The notes under the pieces were generated by a model. It saw only the letters and a program-made list of their open reading frames with translations. It had not been told where the DNA came from and searched no databases. This document shows, piece after piece, positions 34,827 through 42,534 of a stretch of 64,000 nucleotides of DNA. Made by a program: the position numbers and the translations under genes. Source of the stretch: Acidobacteriaceae bacterium (GTDB lineage: Bacteria; Acidobacteriota; Terriglobia; Terriglobales; Acidobacteriaceae); contig PLDC01000014.1 of NCBI GenBank assembly GCA_003134995.1, positions 1 through 64,000 on the forward strand. The letters are read 5' to 3'. Position 1 is the first letter of the stretch; every line of letters begins with the position of its first letter.

Positions 34827-35759
34827 TCAATCAATCTCCGGCAATTGCGCCAGCATCGTCCGCGCCTGCGACTTGATGTACTGGCTTTGATCCTTGGCCG
34901 CCAGCGTCATCAACACGCCGCGCACGCTACCATCGGCCTTCACCGGCTCGATCAGCCGCAACGCTTCCGTGCGCACGCCCGGATTCGCATCGTTCACCAA
35001 AGCTTCCAGCACCACATCGCGTACCCGAACATCGTTCCTCACAAAGCCGCCCAAGCCGTCGAGCGCCTTCAACCGCACTCCCGGATTCGTGTCATAACGC
35101 AGCGCATAAATCAGCGCATCGCGCACCTGCGAAACATCGGGCTTCTGCGTTAGCAGATCCACCGAATCCATGCGCACGCCAGAATTGTAATTGCTCCGCG
35201 CCGCAAACAGCAGCAGTTGCTGGATGCGCTGATCATTCATCGATCCCTGCGCTTCCTGCGTGGAAACTGTGTTGTACTTGATGTCTATCTGATTGGTGCC
35301 CGCCTGCTGTGTAATGGATTGAATGCCGGTGATCGAAGCTTCAGCAGCGGCGGGAGTCGCTCCAGCGTCAGTCTTTCCAGCCGGGTGACCGAATACTTTA
35401 TAAGAAGTTCCAACGCCCCCGGCGAATCCAACAATCAAAATCGCCGACGCCAGAGCCGGCGAGAAGCGCGCCTGCCGCAGCCAGTTCGCCGGATCGAACG
35501 CCAGCCGATGCCAGAAGCCGCCCTGCTCGGCCGTCTCCAGCGCTTCCTGCAAACGCATGCGCGAAGCCGCCACCAAGTTCGGCGTAGGTTCCGCCGCCCG
35601 ATCTTGCGACAGCAGAGCATGGAACTCCTGCTCCGCCTTCAGTTCAGCAGCGCAATCGGCACAACGCGCGACATGCTGCTCGAACTCATGACGCGCATCA
35701 TCTGCCAACTCGCCATAAACCTGCAGCGTGATATTTTCTCGAACCCATTCGCACTTCAT
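34827..35759 (-). CDS. Zinc-finger anti-sigma factor with HEAT-like repeats
   Basis: 310 residues. An N-terminal anti-sigma zinc-binding domain (zf-HC2, about 1-45: HEFEQHVARCADCAAEL, giving H-x3-C-x2-C) is followed by a linker, one membrane helix (LASAILIVGFAGGVGTSYKV, about 105-125), and a C-terminal region (about 175-305) of HEAT/ARM-like units: RDALIYALRYDTNPGVRLKA, VRDVVLEALVNDANPGVRTE, RGVLMTLAAKDQSQYIKSQA. The cytosolic zinc finger should hold the sigma factor encoded just upstream. The repeat part would lie outside the membrane as a sensor or docking scaffold, which is unusual. Confidence 0.88.
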   Translation of the reverse strand: MKCEWVRENITLQVYGELADDARHEFEQHVARCADCAAELKAEQEFHALLSQDRAAEPTPNLVAASRMRLQEALETAEQGGFWHRLAFDPANWLRQARFSPALASAILIVGFAGGVGTSYKVFGHPAGKTDAGATPAAAEASITGIQSITQQAGTNQIDIKYNTVSTQEAQGSMNDQRIQQLLLFAARSNYNSGVRMDSVDLLTQKPDVSQVRDALIYALRYDTNPGVRLKALDGLGGFVRNDVRVRDVVLEALVNDANPGVRTEALRLIEPVKADGSVRGVLMTLAAKDQSQYIKSQARTMLAQLPEID

Positions 35760-35779
35760 AACGTTCCACCCTTTAGATC

Positions 35780-35847
35780 TTGGGCCTCAGGTCTTAGGTG
35801 TTAGGTCTTGGGCCTAAGACCTGGCGCCTAAGACCTAAGACCTCAGC
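35780..35847. repeat. Micro-repeat inverted array B (AGGTCTTAGG words)
   Basis: The left half is built of CAGGTCTTAGGTGTTAGGTC words and the right half (CCTAAGACCTAAGACCTC) is its reverse complement. It fills the 83-base gap between the sigma and anti-sigma genes and reaches the last bases of the sigma gene. Confidence 0.85.
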
Positions 35848-36577
35848 GCATATCCGCCAACTGCCCACGCAACTTCTGTGTAGCCCGAAACAAAGTATTC
35901 TTCGCAGTCTCTTCCGTCGTGTGCAAAATCTCACCGACGGTCCGCAGCTTCAACCCGTGATAATGCCTCAACTCAAACACCATGCGCTCGCGCGGAGTCA
36001 GTTTTTCCAGCGCTCCCGAAATCCGCGCCCCCAACTGCCGCCGCATCAAATCGCGCTCCGGATTCGCTCCCGCCCGCCCATCCGCCACCTGATCGAGCAG
36101 GTCATACTCCCCGCCGTTACCATCTTTCGCGACCGGCGCATCTTCCTTGCGCACCGTCTTCTTGCGCAAGTGATCGAGGCAAAGATTGGTAACGATTCGG
36201 TAAATCCAGGTGTAGAAAGAACATTCAAACCGAAAACTTCCAATGTTCTTGTAAGCCTTGAGGAAGGCGTCCTGATAAACATCCTGGGCGTCGTGCTCAG
36301 TCCCGGTGAGGTGCAGCGCCAGCCGCAAGACCGCCTGATCGTAGTGGCGCACCAGTTCCTCGAAGGCGGCGCGGTCCCCGCGTTGCGCCTCGCGGATGAG
36401 GATCGTATCGTCGATGCGGCGTTCTTGAGCAGCCATGCGGCCCCGCGTGGGGTCCTGGTTTTCACTGATTTGGTTCTCGCGTTGCCCTTTACCGCTGACC
36501 TTCTCCGCCCGAAACTTCGCTCTCGAAAGCGCCTGTTCACCAACCGCAAGTGTCACCGCTAAAACATCGGCCGGCAT
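35843..36577 (-). CDS. ECF RNA polymerase sigma factor
   Basis: 244 residues from the ATG at 36577, which has GAGGA about ten bases upstream; an inner Met at 36436 would give a more typical 197-residue protein. Region 2 spans about 60-135 (AAFEELVRHYDQAVLRLALH, DAQDVYQDAFLKAYKNIGSF, FYTWIYRIVTNLCLDHLRKK) and region 4 about 185-240 (LEKLTPRERMVFELRHYHGL, EILHTTEETAKNTLFRATQK). It is followed by its probable zf-HC2 anti-sigma factor. The target promoter is not identified; no duplicated -35 motif upstream of the operon could be proven by eye. Confidence 0.92.
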   Translation of the reverse strand: MPADVLAVTLAVGEQALSRAKFRAEKVSGKGQRENQISENQDPTRGRMAAQERRIDDTILIREAQRGDRAAFEELVRHYDQAVLRLALHLTGTEHDAQDVYQDAFLKAYKNIGSFRFECSFYTWIYRIVTNLCLDHLRKKTVRKEDAPVAKDGNGGEYDLLDQVADGRAGANPERDLMRRQLGARISGALEKLTPRERMVFELRHYHGLKLRTVGEILHTTEETAKNTLFRATQKLRGQLADMR

Positions 36578-36739
36578 GTTCGTGTCGTTCCTCGCAGCCC
36601 GGTGTCAATGCCGTACCCGGGCTTGCATAGGAATAGACGGAGAATCAGTGGAACCGTGAGCAGGAATTATAGGCTGGGAACGGAGATTTCTGCTTGCGGC
36701 TCAATAGCTTGGATTGATAAACGGCAACCGCATAGAAAC

Positions 36740-36785
36740 ATGTGGGACAGCCGCCCTCGGCTGTCCAATCGATCGAAGCTCGACC
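36740..36785. repeat. GTGTGG-hairpin element, copy B
   Basis: ATGTGG then GACAGCCGCCCTCGGCTGTC, followed by CAATCGATCGAAGCTCGACC. The two inner parts pair (ACAGCCG / CGGCTGT), and the tail holds a second small palindrome (CGATCG). Near-identical to 37004-37050. Confidence 0.8.
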
Positions 36786-37003
36786 GATTTAGCAAGCCGC
36801 TGCGAAATAGGTCATAGCTACCGAGGCTCGTGAGCACCGCTCGAATAGCCCACCGTCGCGAAGTCTACGACTAACCTCCGCGCTCCCCTTTCGGCGTGCA
36901 AGCCCCGCGTAACCCATGGGCCTTCCGTCCGCACCACTCAAGGTTGGCAAAAGGGAGGGATGAGACGGATCCAGCGGGGCCCGTCTGGAGTCCAAGGACG
37001 CGC

Positions 37004-37050
37004 GTGTGGGGACAGCCGCCCTCGGCTGTCCAATCGAGCGAAGCTCGACT
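37004..37050. repeat. GTGTGG-hairpin element, copy C
   Basis: GTGTGG, GGACAGCCGCCCTCGGCTGT, then CCAATCGAGCGAAGCTCGAC. It differs from copy B at a few positions; the tail palindrome has GAGC/GCTC instead of GATC. Confidence 0.8.
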
Positions 37051-37142
37051 GCTCCGCGCCCACCTCGCAAATTCTTTCACTCTTGTACCCCCCCCGTCAC
37101 GGAATATACAATCGAAGCCCGCACAGCCGCAGGAGGGACTAG

Positions 37143-38174
37143 ATGAGATCCACGCGCGCAATCCTCACGCCCATCGCAGTTATTGGTCTATTGTTTGTCG
37201 CCCTTAGCTCGGCGCCTGCTGCCACGTACACGAATTTCAGCATCGCCGGTGCCACGGTTATTTACGCCACTGGCGTAAATGACACCGGCCAATGCGCCGG
37301 CTGGTATCGTGACGCATCGGGCGTGGACCATAGCTTCCTATTCCAGCCAGACGGCACTGTCACCACCTTCGACGTGCCCGGCAGCAATGGCACGGTTGCC
37401 ATGGGCATCAACGGATCGGGCAAGATTGTCGGCGTTTACTTTGACAGCGGCAATGTCCAGCATGGGTTTCTACGAAATCTGGCGGGGGAGTACACCACCT
37501 TAAACGCGCCAGGAGCGGGCACTCTTGGCACCACCCCGACCTCGATAGACGACTCCGGGGAGATTGCAGGCGGGTATTTCGACACCAGCGACGCAGCTTA
37601 CGGATTTACACGCGACTCTCTCGGCAACTACACCGAGTATGGTATTTCGGGCAGCACGCAAGTGGATAATGCCCTGCTCTATGGCGATGGCGAAATCGCC
37701 GGAACGTACACCGCTCTCGATACCGGTATCAACTGCTACTGCGGCAATGGCTTCACCAGGGACGCGCTCGGAAACCTTACAACCTTCGACGGTCCGGGCG
37801 CGGTTAACACCTCGGTGAGTGGCGTCAATGCCAGCGGCGAGACCACGGGCACATATCAGCTCTCGCTCAGCGGGACCTACCAACCATACTTCCGCGACGC
37901 AGCCGGGACTATGACGACATTTTCGGTCGCTGGCCTGTACGGTATAGCCGGCATCGAGGACAACGGCAACATCATCGGCATCTACAGAAGCAGTAACTCG
38001 ACCTACTTCGGGTGGCAGTACTCAGCTGCGGGTGTCCTTACGTCATTCAAAGATCCAGCTGCCGGTCACATGTTTGAAAGAGGAACCTTCCCCACCAGCG
38101 TCAGCGGGAGCGGCAACGTCGCGGGATTCTATTTGGACAGCAAGGGCATCGTCTACGGCTTCGTGATGCACTAA
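37143..38174 (+). CDS. Secreted HAF-repeat-like protein
   Basis: 343 residues. AGGAGGG lies five bases before the ATG, and a signal peptide follows (ILTPIAVIGLLFVALSSAPA). The body is about seven repeats of 40-45 residues with the pattern G(I/V)N.SG.I.G.Y.D..G..HGF.R...G..TTF..PGA (ATGVNDTGQCAGWYRDASG, GINGSGKIVGVYFDSGN, SIDDSGEIAGGYFDTSD). This matches the HAF/extracellular beta-propeller-like repeats common in Acidobacteriota. It is exported and of unknown role. It ends convergently with rplI, 59 bases away. Confidence 0.88.
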   Translation: MRSTRAILTPIAVIGLLFVALSSAPAATYTNFSIAGATVIYATGVNDTGQCAGWYRDASGVDHSFLFQPDGTVTTFDVPGSNGTVAMGINGSGKIVGVYFDSGNVQHGFLRNLAGEYTTLNAPGAGTLGTTPTSIDDSGEIAGGYFDTSDAAYGFTRDSLGNYTEYGISGSTQVDNALLYGDGEIAGTYTALDTGINCYCGNGFTRDALGNLTTFDGPGAVNTSVSGVNASGETTGTYQLSLSGTYQPYFRDAAGTMTTFSVAGLYGIAGIEDNGNIIGIYRSSNSTYFGWQYSAAGVLTSFKDPAAGHMFERGTFPTSVSGSGNVAGFYLDSKGIVYGFVMH

Positions 38175-38233
38175 CGCCACATCGGCGGAGGTAAAGCAGC
38201 CCGAGCGAGCGCCCGAGCCGAAACTTCCGCGCC

Positions 38234-38689
38234 TTACTCCGCGACCGCTTCCTTCTCAATCACAACTTTCAAATGCGCGGTAACGTCCTTGTGCAGCTTC
38301 ACCGGCACGGTGAACTCGCCCAAAGTCTTCAGCGGTTCATGAAGCTGGATCTGCTTCTTGTCCAGAGTGATCCCCTTTTTCACGACGGCATCGGCAATGT
38401 CGCCCGAGGTGACCGAGCCGAACAATTGATCGTGCTCGCCCGCCCGCTTCTGGAACGAAACCGCCAGCCCCTCAAACTGCTTGGCCAGCTCTTCAGCCTG
38501 CGACTTCTCCTTAGCCGACTTGCGCACCGAGGCAGCCTTCATCTGCACGATGACAGCCTTGTTCCCGGCGGTGGCTTCAATGGCCAGCTTGTGCGGCAAA
38601 AGAAAATTGCGCCCATATCCTTCGGCAACTTTCACCACATCGCCCCGCGCTCCCAGCTTGCTTACATCTTCTTTGAGAATGACTTCCAT
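38234..38689 (-). CDS. rplI: 50S ribosomal protein L9
   Basis: 151 residues, standard length. The N-terminal signature MEVILKEDVSKLGARGDVVK and VAEGYGRNFLLPHKLAI are typical; a long helix (EKSQAEELAKQFEGLAVSFQ) links to the C-terminal RNA-binding lobe (LFGSVTSGDIADAV). It binds 23S rRNA near the L1 stalk. Last gene of the minus-strand housekeeping run and separated from rpsR by micro-repeat array C. Confidence 0.97.
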   Translation of the reverse strand: MEVILKEDVSKLGARGDVVKVAEGYGRNFLLPHKLAIEATAGNKAVIVQMKAASVRKSAKEKSQAEELAKQFEGLAVSFQKRAGEHDQLFGSVTSGDIADAVVKKGITLDKKQIQLHEPLKTLGEFTVPVKLHKDVTAHLKVVIEKEAVAE

Positions 38690-38696
38690 GATGATG

Positions 38697-38772
38697 ATAG
38701 CTCCTAGCTTCTAGCTCCTAGCCAAGCCCAACTCCAGCACGACAAAGCTAGGAGCTAGAAGCTAGAAGCTGC
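38697..38772. repeat. Micro-repeat inverted array C (AGCTCCTAGCTTCTAGC words)
   Basis: Left arm AGCTCCTAGCTTCTAGCTCC (38699-38723 region), right arm GCTAGGAGCTAGAAGCTAGA (38748-38772). The arms pair over about 24 bases with one mismatch. It fills the gap between rpsR and rplI. Confidence 0.9.
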
Positions 38773-38776
38773 TTTT

Positions 38777-39154
38777 CTACGATGCCCGTCCGGCAAACGG
38801 AAGCAGCGCGATATTGCGCGCCTGCTTGATGGCCGCAGCCAGCCGGTGCTGATGCGGCGAGCACACTCCGGTCAAACGCCGCGGCACGATCTTGCCGCTC
38901 TCGGCCACGAACTGCCCGAGCAGCCGGTAATCCTTGTAGTTGATGTCGGCAATTTTCTCCGTGCAGAACTTGCAAACTTTCTTGCGCCGGAAAAACTTGC
39001 GCCCGCCTTCACGCGGAGGACCGCCGGGCCCAGATCGCCCACCGCCGCCTCCGCCGCCAAATCGCGGACGGTCTCCTCCGCCCGAACGTTCTCCGAAAGG
39101 CCGCGACGGCCGCTCGGTTGACGCTGGCGCTGGTGCTTTAGTCTCTTCAGTCAT
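38777..39154 (-). CDS. rpsR: 30S ribosomal protein S18 with long N-terminal extension
   Basis: 125 residues. The conserved S18 core begins near residue 53 ([40 protein letters not shown]). The first 50 residues are a Gly/Pro/Arg/Ser-rich low-complexity extension ([19 protein letters not shown]). GAGGAG precedes the start. S18 binds S6 on the platform of the small subunit. Typical S18 is about 75-90 residues, so the extension is unusual but similar ones occur in related phyla. Confidence 0.97.
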   Translation of the reverse strand: MTEETKAPAPASTERPSRPFGERSGGGDRPRFGGGGGGGRSGPGGPPREGGRKFFRRKKVCKFCTEKIADINYKDYRLLGQFVAESGKIVPRRLTGVCSPHQHRLAAAIKQARNIALLPFAGRAS

Positions 39155-39170
39155 AACGCTCCTCTAAATC

Positions 39171-39267
39171 AGCTGCTAGTACCGAGTCGCCAGTACCCAG
39201 TAAGAACCCGCGCCCCCATCCCCAGCCTGGTTTGCTGGGTACTAGGTACTCGGTACTGGGTGCTGCT
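39171..39267. repeat. Micro-repeat inverted array D (TACCGAGT/GTACTGGG words)
   Basis: Left arm GCTAGTACCGAGTCGCCAGT (39175-39200 region) and right arm CTGGGTACTAGGTACTCGGT (39235-39267 region) pair with two or three mismatches and a small bulge. Loop about 35 bases. It lies between rpsF and rpsR. Confidence 0.85.
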
Positions 39268-39268
39268 C

Positions 39269-39688
39269 TCACGCCGTTGCCGGAGTTTCCGCCGCAGGCG
39301 CCGCTGCCGCAGGCGCTTCTTCCGCCACGACCGCAGGCTGCGCGCTCACTTTCTTTTTCGCGTCGCGCAGCTTCTTGATCTTGTCCAGGCGCTTCTGTTC
39401 CTCGTCGATGCGGACGGTGAGGAACTTGATCACCGGCTCAGTGACGCGCAAGCGCCGCTCGAGTTCATGCACTACCGTGCCCGCGCCTTCAATCGTCAGC
39501 AGGATATAAACGCCCTCGCGGAACTTGCGCACCACGTACGCCAACCGCCGCTTGCCCATGCGATCGATGCTCTTGATCGAACCCTGCGCCGCAGTCACGG
39601 TCGTTTCCAGGGTCGAAATCAGCTTCTCGAGATCTTCATCCGCCATATCCGGCCGGACAATAAACATCAGCTCATAAGTACGATTCAT
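39269..39688 (-). CDS. rpsF: 30S ribosomal protein S6
   Basis: 139 residues from the ATG at 39688, which has GGAGACTGCA before it; the 11-codon longer frame is rejected because MNRTYELMFIVRPD is the usual N-terminus. The core (TYELMFIVRPDMADEDLEKL, MGKRRLAYVVRKFREGVYIL, LERRLRVTEPVIKFLTVRID) is followed by a Lys- then Ala/Pro-rich tail from about residue 100 (AEEAPAAAAPAAETPATA). It pairs with S18. No ssb gene lies between rpsF and rpsR, unlike many bacteria. Confidence 0.97.
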   Translation of the reverse strand: MNRTYELMFIVRPDMADEDLEKLISTLETTVTAAQGSIKSIDRMGKRRLAYVVRKFREGVYILLTIEGAGTVVHELERRLRVTEPVIKFLTVRIDEEQKRLDKIKKLRDAKKKVSAQPAVVAEEAPAAAAPAAETPATA

Positions 39689-39706
39689 TGCAGTCTCCAA
39701 ATCTTC

Positions 39707-39795
39707 GCCACGGATCTTCACGGATTACCACGGATAAATCAGTAAATTCTCAAAGAAAAGATCTTGATCCGTGAGAATCCGCGCAAATCCGTGGC
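39707..39795. repeat. Micro-repeat inverted array E (CACGGAT words)
   Basis: Left arm GCCACGGATCTTCACGGATT (39708-39735 region) and right arm GAATCCGCGCAAATCCGTGG (39775-39794 region) pair over about 29 bases with four mismatches. It lies between pth and rpsF, overlapping the ribosome-site region of rpsF only at its outer edge. Confidence 0.85.
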
Positions 39796-40373
39796 TAATC
39801 TTTTTCTTCTTTCCTGTTAAACCGGTTCATCGCCGCCGCTACACCTTCAGTCAAAATCGACTTCACTGCGTCGACGGCAGTCTCAATCATTCCATCCACC
39901 GCCGTCAGATCGCCTTTGCGAAACGGCGACAGCAAATAACTCTGTCCGTCTGTAACCTTCCGCTCCGGGGCCACGCCCATCCGGATGCGCAAAAAAACCT
40001 GCGTGCCCAACGCTCCGATGATCGACTCAATCCCGTTATGCCCCGCCGAACTCCGCCGCGTTTGAATTCGCAACGTTCCCAGCGGAAAATCCAGTTCGTC
40101 CTGCACAACGACCAGGTCCGCTTCCGGCTTCAAGTCGTACTCCGCCACAAGTTCGCGAACCGACAAACCGCTCAGGTTCATGAAAGTCTCAGGCTTCGCC
40201 AGCAGAACCGGCTCATCCCCAACCTGTATTCGCGCCGTCAGCGCCCGGCATTGCCGGTTCCTGATTTCCACTCCGCGCTCACTGGCGATGCGATCGACGA
40301 CCAAAAAGCCGATGTTATGCGGCGTGCGTTCGTATTCCTCGCCAGGGTTGCCAAGACCGACGATCAGTTTCAC
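39795..40373 (-). CDS. pth: Peptidyl-tRNA hydrolase
   Basis: 192 residues from a GTG start. LIVGLGNPGEEYERTPHNIG holds the catalytic His and Asn; FMNLSGLSVREL, VVVQDELDFPLG (Asp) and SSAGHNGIESIIGALG complete the set. It frees tRNA from drop-off peptidyl-tRNA. The AGGATGACA ahead of the GTG supplies the ribosome site; it resembles the dispersed TCATCCTGA repeat. It lies between rplY and rpsF. Confidence 0.96.
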   Translation of the reverse strand: MKLIVGLGNPGEEYERTPHNIGFLVVDRIASERGVEIRNRQCRALTARIQVGDEPVLLAKPETFMNLSGLSVRELVAEYDLKPEADLVVVQDELDFPLGTLRIQTRRSSAGHNGIESIIGALGTQVFLRIRMGVAPERKVTDGQSYLLSPFRKGDLTAVDGMIETAVDAVKSILTEGVAAAMNRFNRKEEKD

Positions 40374-40419
40374 GCTGTCATCCTGAAACTATGCAGCGAA
40401 GAGCCTCGCTGCGCTCGGC

Positions 40420-40451
40420 GGACGGGCAAAAGTGCCCGTCCCCACACGAGC
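40420..40451. repeat. GTGTGG-hairpin element, copy D (minus orientation)
   Basis: On the minus strand, GTGTGG then GGACGGGCACTTTTGCCCGT. The stem GGACGGGC / GCCCGTCC is perfect over eight pairs, and completely different in sequence from copies A to C although the flanking GTGTGG is kept. It fills the pth-rplY gap. Confidence 0.75.
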
Positions 40452-40452
40452 A

Positions 40453-41190
40453 TTATTTCTTCTCCTTCTTCTCGGCTTTCTTCTCGCCCTTCTCGGGCTT
40501 GTCGCCAGCCGCCTCGCCCTCTTCGTCGGTCTCCGTCTTGCCCTTCTTGATGACTTCGGGCTCGGCCGGAACCGCGCCAGCTTCCGCCGCAACCGCTTCC
40601 GGCGTAGCCACAACTTCTTCCTTAACCGAGGTCACGTGGGCCACCGGCTGATTCGCATCCGAGAGGAACTTCAACTTCTCGTTATGCGGCAAATCCGAGA
40701 CGCGCAGCACCTTACCGAAAGTAAGATCGCTGACATCGACATCGATGTGGCTGGGAATATCTCCCGGCAGGCACTCGATTTCTACCTCGCGCAAAATCTG
40801 CTCCAGAATTCCGCCCTCGGTCTTCACGCCCTCAGGTGTACCTTGAAGCACGATCGGCACGCTGACCCGCAATGCCTTATCCATCGCAATGCGCTTCAGA
40901 TCGATGTGCAACAGATGGCCTTTGATCGGCTCATATTGCCAGTCGACGATCATGGCTTTGGTGGGCTCGCCGCCCTCGAGCGCGAGATCGAAAATAGTGT
41001 TGTGGCCAGTGTCCGAACGCAGAATGCGCAACACATGCCGCGGATCCACGCTCACCGGCACCGCGTCTTTGCTGGCCCCATAAACTACAGCCGGAATTTT
41101 TCCCTCGCGGCGCACCCGCCGGGCATGGTTCTTGGTCCCAGCCTCTCGCGGTTGCGCTTCCAAAACGTTTTGTTCCAATGTGCTTGCCAT
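40453..41190 (-). CDS. rplY: 50S ribosomal protein L25/general stress protein Ctc
   Basis: 245 residues from the ATG at 41190; the longer frame adds eight codons. The L25 domain (about 5-100: LEAQPREAGTKNHARRVRRE, GKIPAVVYGA) is followed by the Ctc-type beta domain (about 105-195: VPIVLQGTPEGVKTEGGILE, EIECLPGDIPSHIDVDVSDL) and a Lys/Glu-rich tail. It binds 5S rRNA. The gene order prs-rplY-pth is widely conserved. Confidence 0.96.
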   Translation of the reverse strand: MASTLEQNVLEAQPREAGTKNHARRVRREGKIPAVVYGASKDAVPVSVDPRHVLRILRSDTGHNTIFDLALEGGEPTKAMIVDWQYEPIKGHLLHIDLKRIAMDKALRVSVPIVLQGTPEGVKTEGGILEQILREVEIECLPGDIPSHIDVDVSDLTFGKVLRVSDLPHNEKLKFLSDANQPVAHVTSVKEEVVATPEAVAAEAGAVPAEPEVIKKGKTETDEEGEAAGDKPEKGEKKAEKKEKK

Positions 41191-41213
41191 AATCTCGATT
41201 CCAATCCCAAACA

Positions 41214-41261
41214 ACTTGTCATTCCGAACCGGGCCGAAGGCGCGGTGAGGAACCTGCTGTT
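41214..41261. repeat. Dispersed GTCATTCCGAAC...GTGAGGAAC element, copy 3
   Basis: CTTGTCATTCCGAAC, a short imperfect hairpin (CCGGGCCGAAGGCGCGG), then GTGAGGAACCTGCTGTTTGC. Both ends match the minus-strand copy at 721-759. It fills the gap between prs and rplY. Confidence 0.75.
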
Positions 41262-41281
41262 TGCCGTTGCTAAGATTTCAT

Positions 41282-42352
41282 CTAAATAAACAACTTGCTC
41301 ACCGAAGTCTCTTCGTGATTGGCCTGAATCGCCCGCCCAATCAATCCCGCAATCGAGAGCACGCGAATCTTCGGCTCCCGCCGCGCCTCTTCGGTCAGCG
41401 GGATCGTATTGGTGACCACCACTTCGCGGATCACCGACTTCGCAATATTATCGACAGCGGGATGCGACAACACCGCATGCGACGAACACGCATACACTTC
41501 AGTCGCGCCATTCTCTATCAAGGCCGCCGCGGTCTTCACCAGCGTGCCCGCCGTATCGATCAAGTCATCGATAATCAAACAGGTCCGCCCCTTCACGTCG
41601 CCGATCACGTGCATCACTTCCGCCACGTTCACTTCCACGCGCCGTTTGTCGACGATAGCCAGCGCCGCATCCACCTTCTTGGCGAAAAACCGCGCCCGCT
41701 CCACGCCGCCCGCATCCGGCGAAACCACCGTTAGATTCGGCAGGTTCAGCTTCCTGAAGTGATCCACCAGCACCGGTGAAGCAAATAAATGATCCACCGG
41801 AATATTAAAAAATCCCTGCAGCTGCGGCGTGTGCAAATCAACAATCAGAGCTCGGTGCGCTCCCGCAGTCGTAAGCAAATCCGCGACCAGCTTCGAAGAA
41901 ATCGGACTGCGCGGCTTATCTTTCCGATCCTGCCTCGCGTATCCAAAATAAGGCATCACCGCTGTGATGCGCCGCGCCGACGCGCGTTTCAGCGCATCGA
42001 TCATCAGCAACAACTCCATCAGGTGCTCATCTACGCTCGTGATTCTGCCGCCGTCCTTATGAGCCGCGCGGCAAGTCGGCTGCATCACGAACACGTCGCA
42101 ACCGCGCACGTTCTCCTGAATCTGTACATACGCCTCGCCATCGGCGAAGCGAATCACCTGCGCCTGCCCGCGCTGCATCCCGAGAAACGCGCAGACCTCA
42201 TCCGCCAGCGGCTCGTTCGCCGTGCCGCTGAAAATCTTGAACTTCTCATCCACCCGCGACCGCTGCTTGCGGTCAGCCTTCTCGTCGGGCATGGGTGGAA
42301 CTTGTTTCTCGGTCTTCTCCGTCTTTTCCGCCGGCGTGACTAATGTGGCCAT
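41282..42352 (-). CDS. prs: Ribose-phosphate pyrophosphokinase
   Basis: 356 residues, about 35 longer than usual because of a charged N-terminal extension (AEKTEKTEKQVPPMPDEKAD). The core has FSGTANEPLADEVCAFLG, RFADGEAYVQIQENVRG, MPYFGYARQDRKDKPRSPIS (ATP and flexible loops), VVSPDAGGVERARFFAKK and the PRPP loop CLIIDDLIDTAGTLVKTAAA. It makes PRPP from ribose-5-phosphate and ATP. It lies downstream of tRNA-Gln and ispE. Confidence 0.97.
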   Translation of the reverse strand: MATLVTPAEKTEKTEKQVPPMPDEKADRKQRSRVDEKFKIFSGTANEPLADEVCAFLGMQRGQAQVIRFADGEAYVQIQENVRGCDVFVMQPTCRAAHKDGGRITSVDEHLMELLLMIDALKRASARRITAVMPYFGYARQDRKDKPRSPISSKLVADLLTTAGAHRALIVDLHTPQLQGFFNIPVDHLFASPVLVDHFRKLNLPNLTVVSPDAGGVERARFFAKKVDAALAIVDKRRVEVNVAEVMHVIGDVKGRTCLIIDDLIDTAGTLVKTAAALIENGATEVYACSSHAVLSHPAVDNIAKSVIREVVVTNTIPLTEEARREPKIRVLSIAGLIGRAIQANHEETSVSKLFI

Positions 42353-42360
42353 AGTTTTCG

Positions 42361-42448
42361 CAGCTCTTAGCCTTTAGCTCTTAGCCCTTAGCCAAACCTC
42401 CAACTCCAAGCGGCAAGCTAAGAGCTAAAGGCTAAGAGCTAAAAGCTG
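42361..42448. repeat. Micro-repeat inverted array F (AGCTCTTAGCC words)
   Basis: Left arm AGCTCTTAGCCTTTAGCTCT (42362-42393 region) and right arm GCTAAGAGCTAAAGGCTAAG (42416-42447 region) pair over about 30 bases with two mismatches; loop about 24 bases. It lies between tRNA-Gln and prs. Confidence 0.9.
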
Positions 42449-42454
42449 ATTTCT

Positions 42455-42528
42455 TGGCTGGGCCGCTAGGATTCGAACCTAGACAAAGTGCTCCAAAGGC
42501 ACTTGACCTACCATTAGTCGACGGCCCA
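42455..42528 (-). tRNA. tRNA-Gln (anticodon TTG)
   Basis: 74 bases with an encoded CCA. The acceptor stem TGGGCCG / CGGCCCA, the anticodon arm AGTGC-CTTTGGA-GCACT with anticodon TTG, and the T-arm CTAGG-TTCGAAT-CCTAG are all intact. It lies between ispE and prs, with a micro-repeat inverted array on each side. Confidence 0.97.
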
Positions 42529-42534
42529 GTAAAC

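Larger units (their letters stand above)
36578..37142. other. Repeat-bearing intergenic stretch between divergent genes
   Basis: No supported gene. It contains two copies of the GGACAGCCGCCCTCGGCTGT element (36740-36785 and 37004-37050) and promoter space for the sigma operon (minus) and the HAF gene (plus). A segment CCCACCGTCGCGAAG..GCGTGC at 36850-36900 shows nothing recognisable. Confidence 0.5.
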
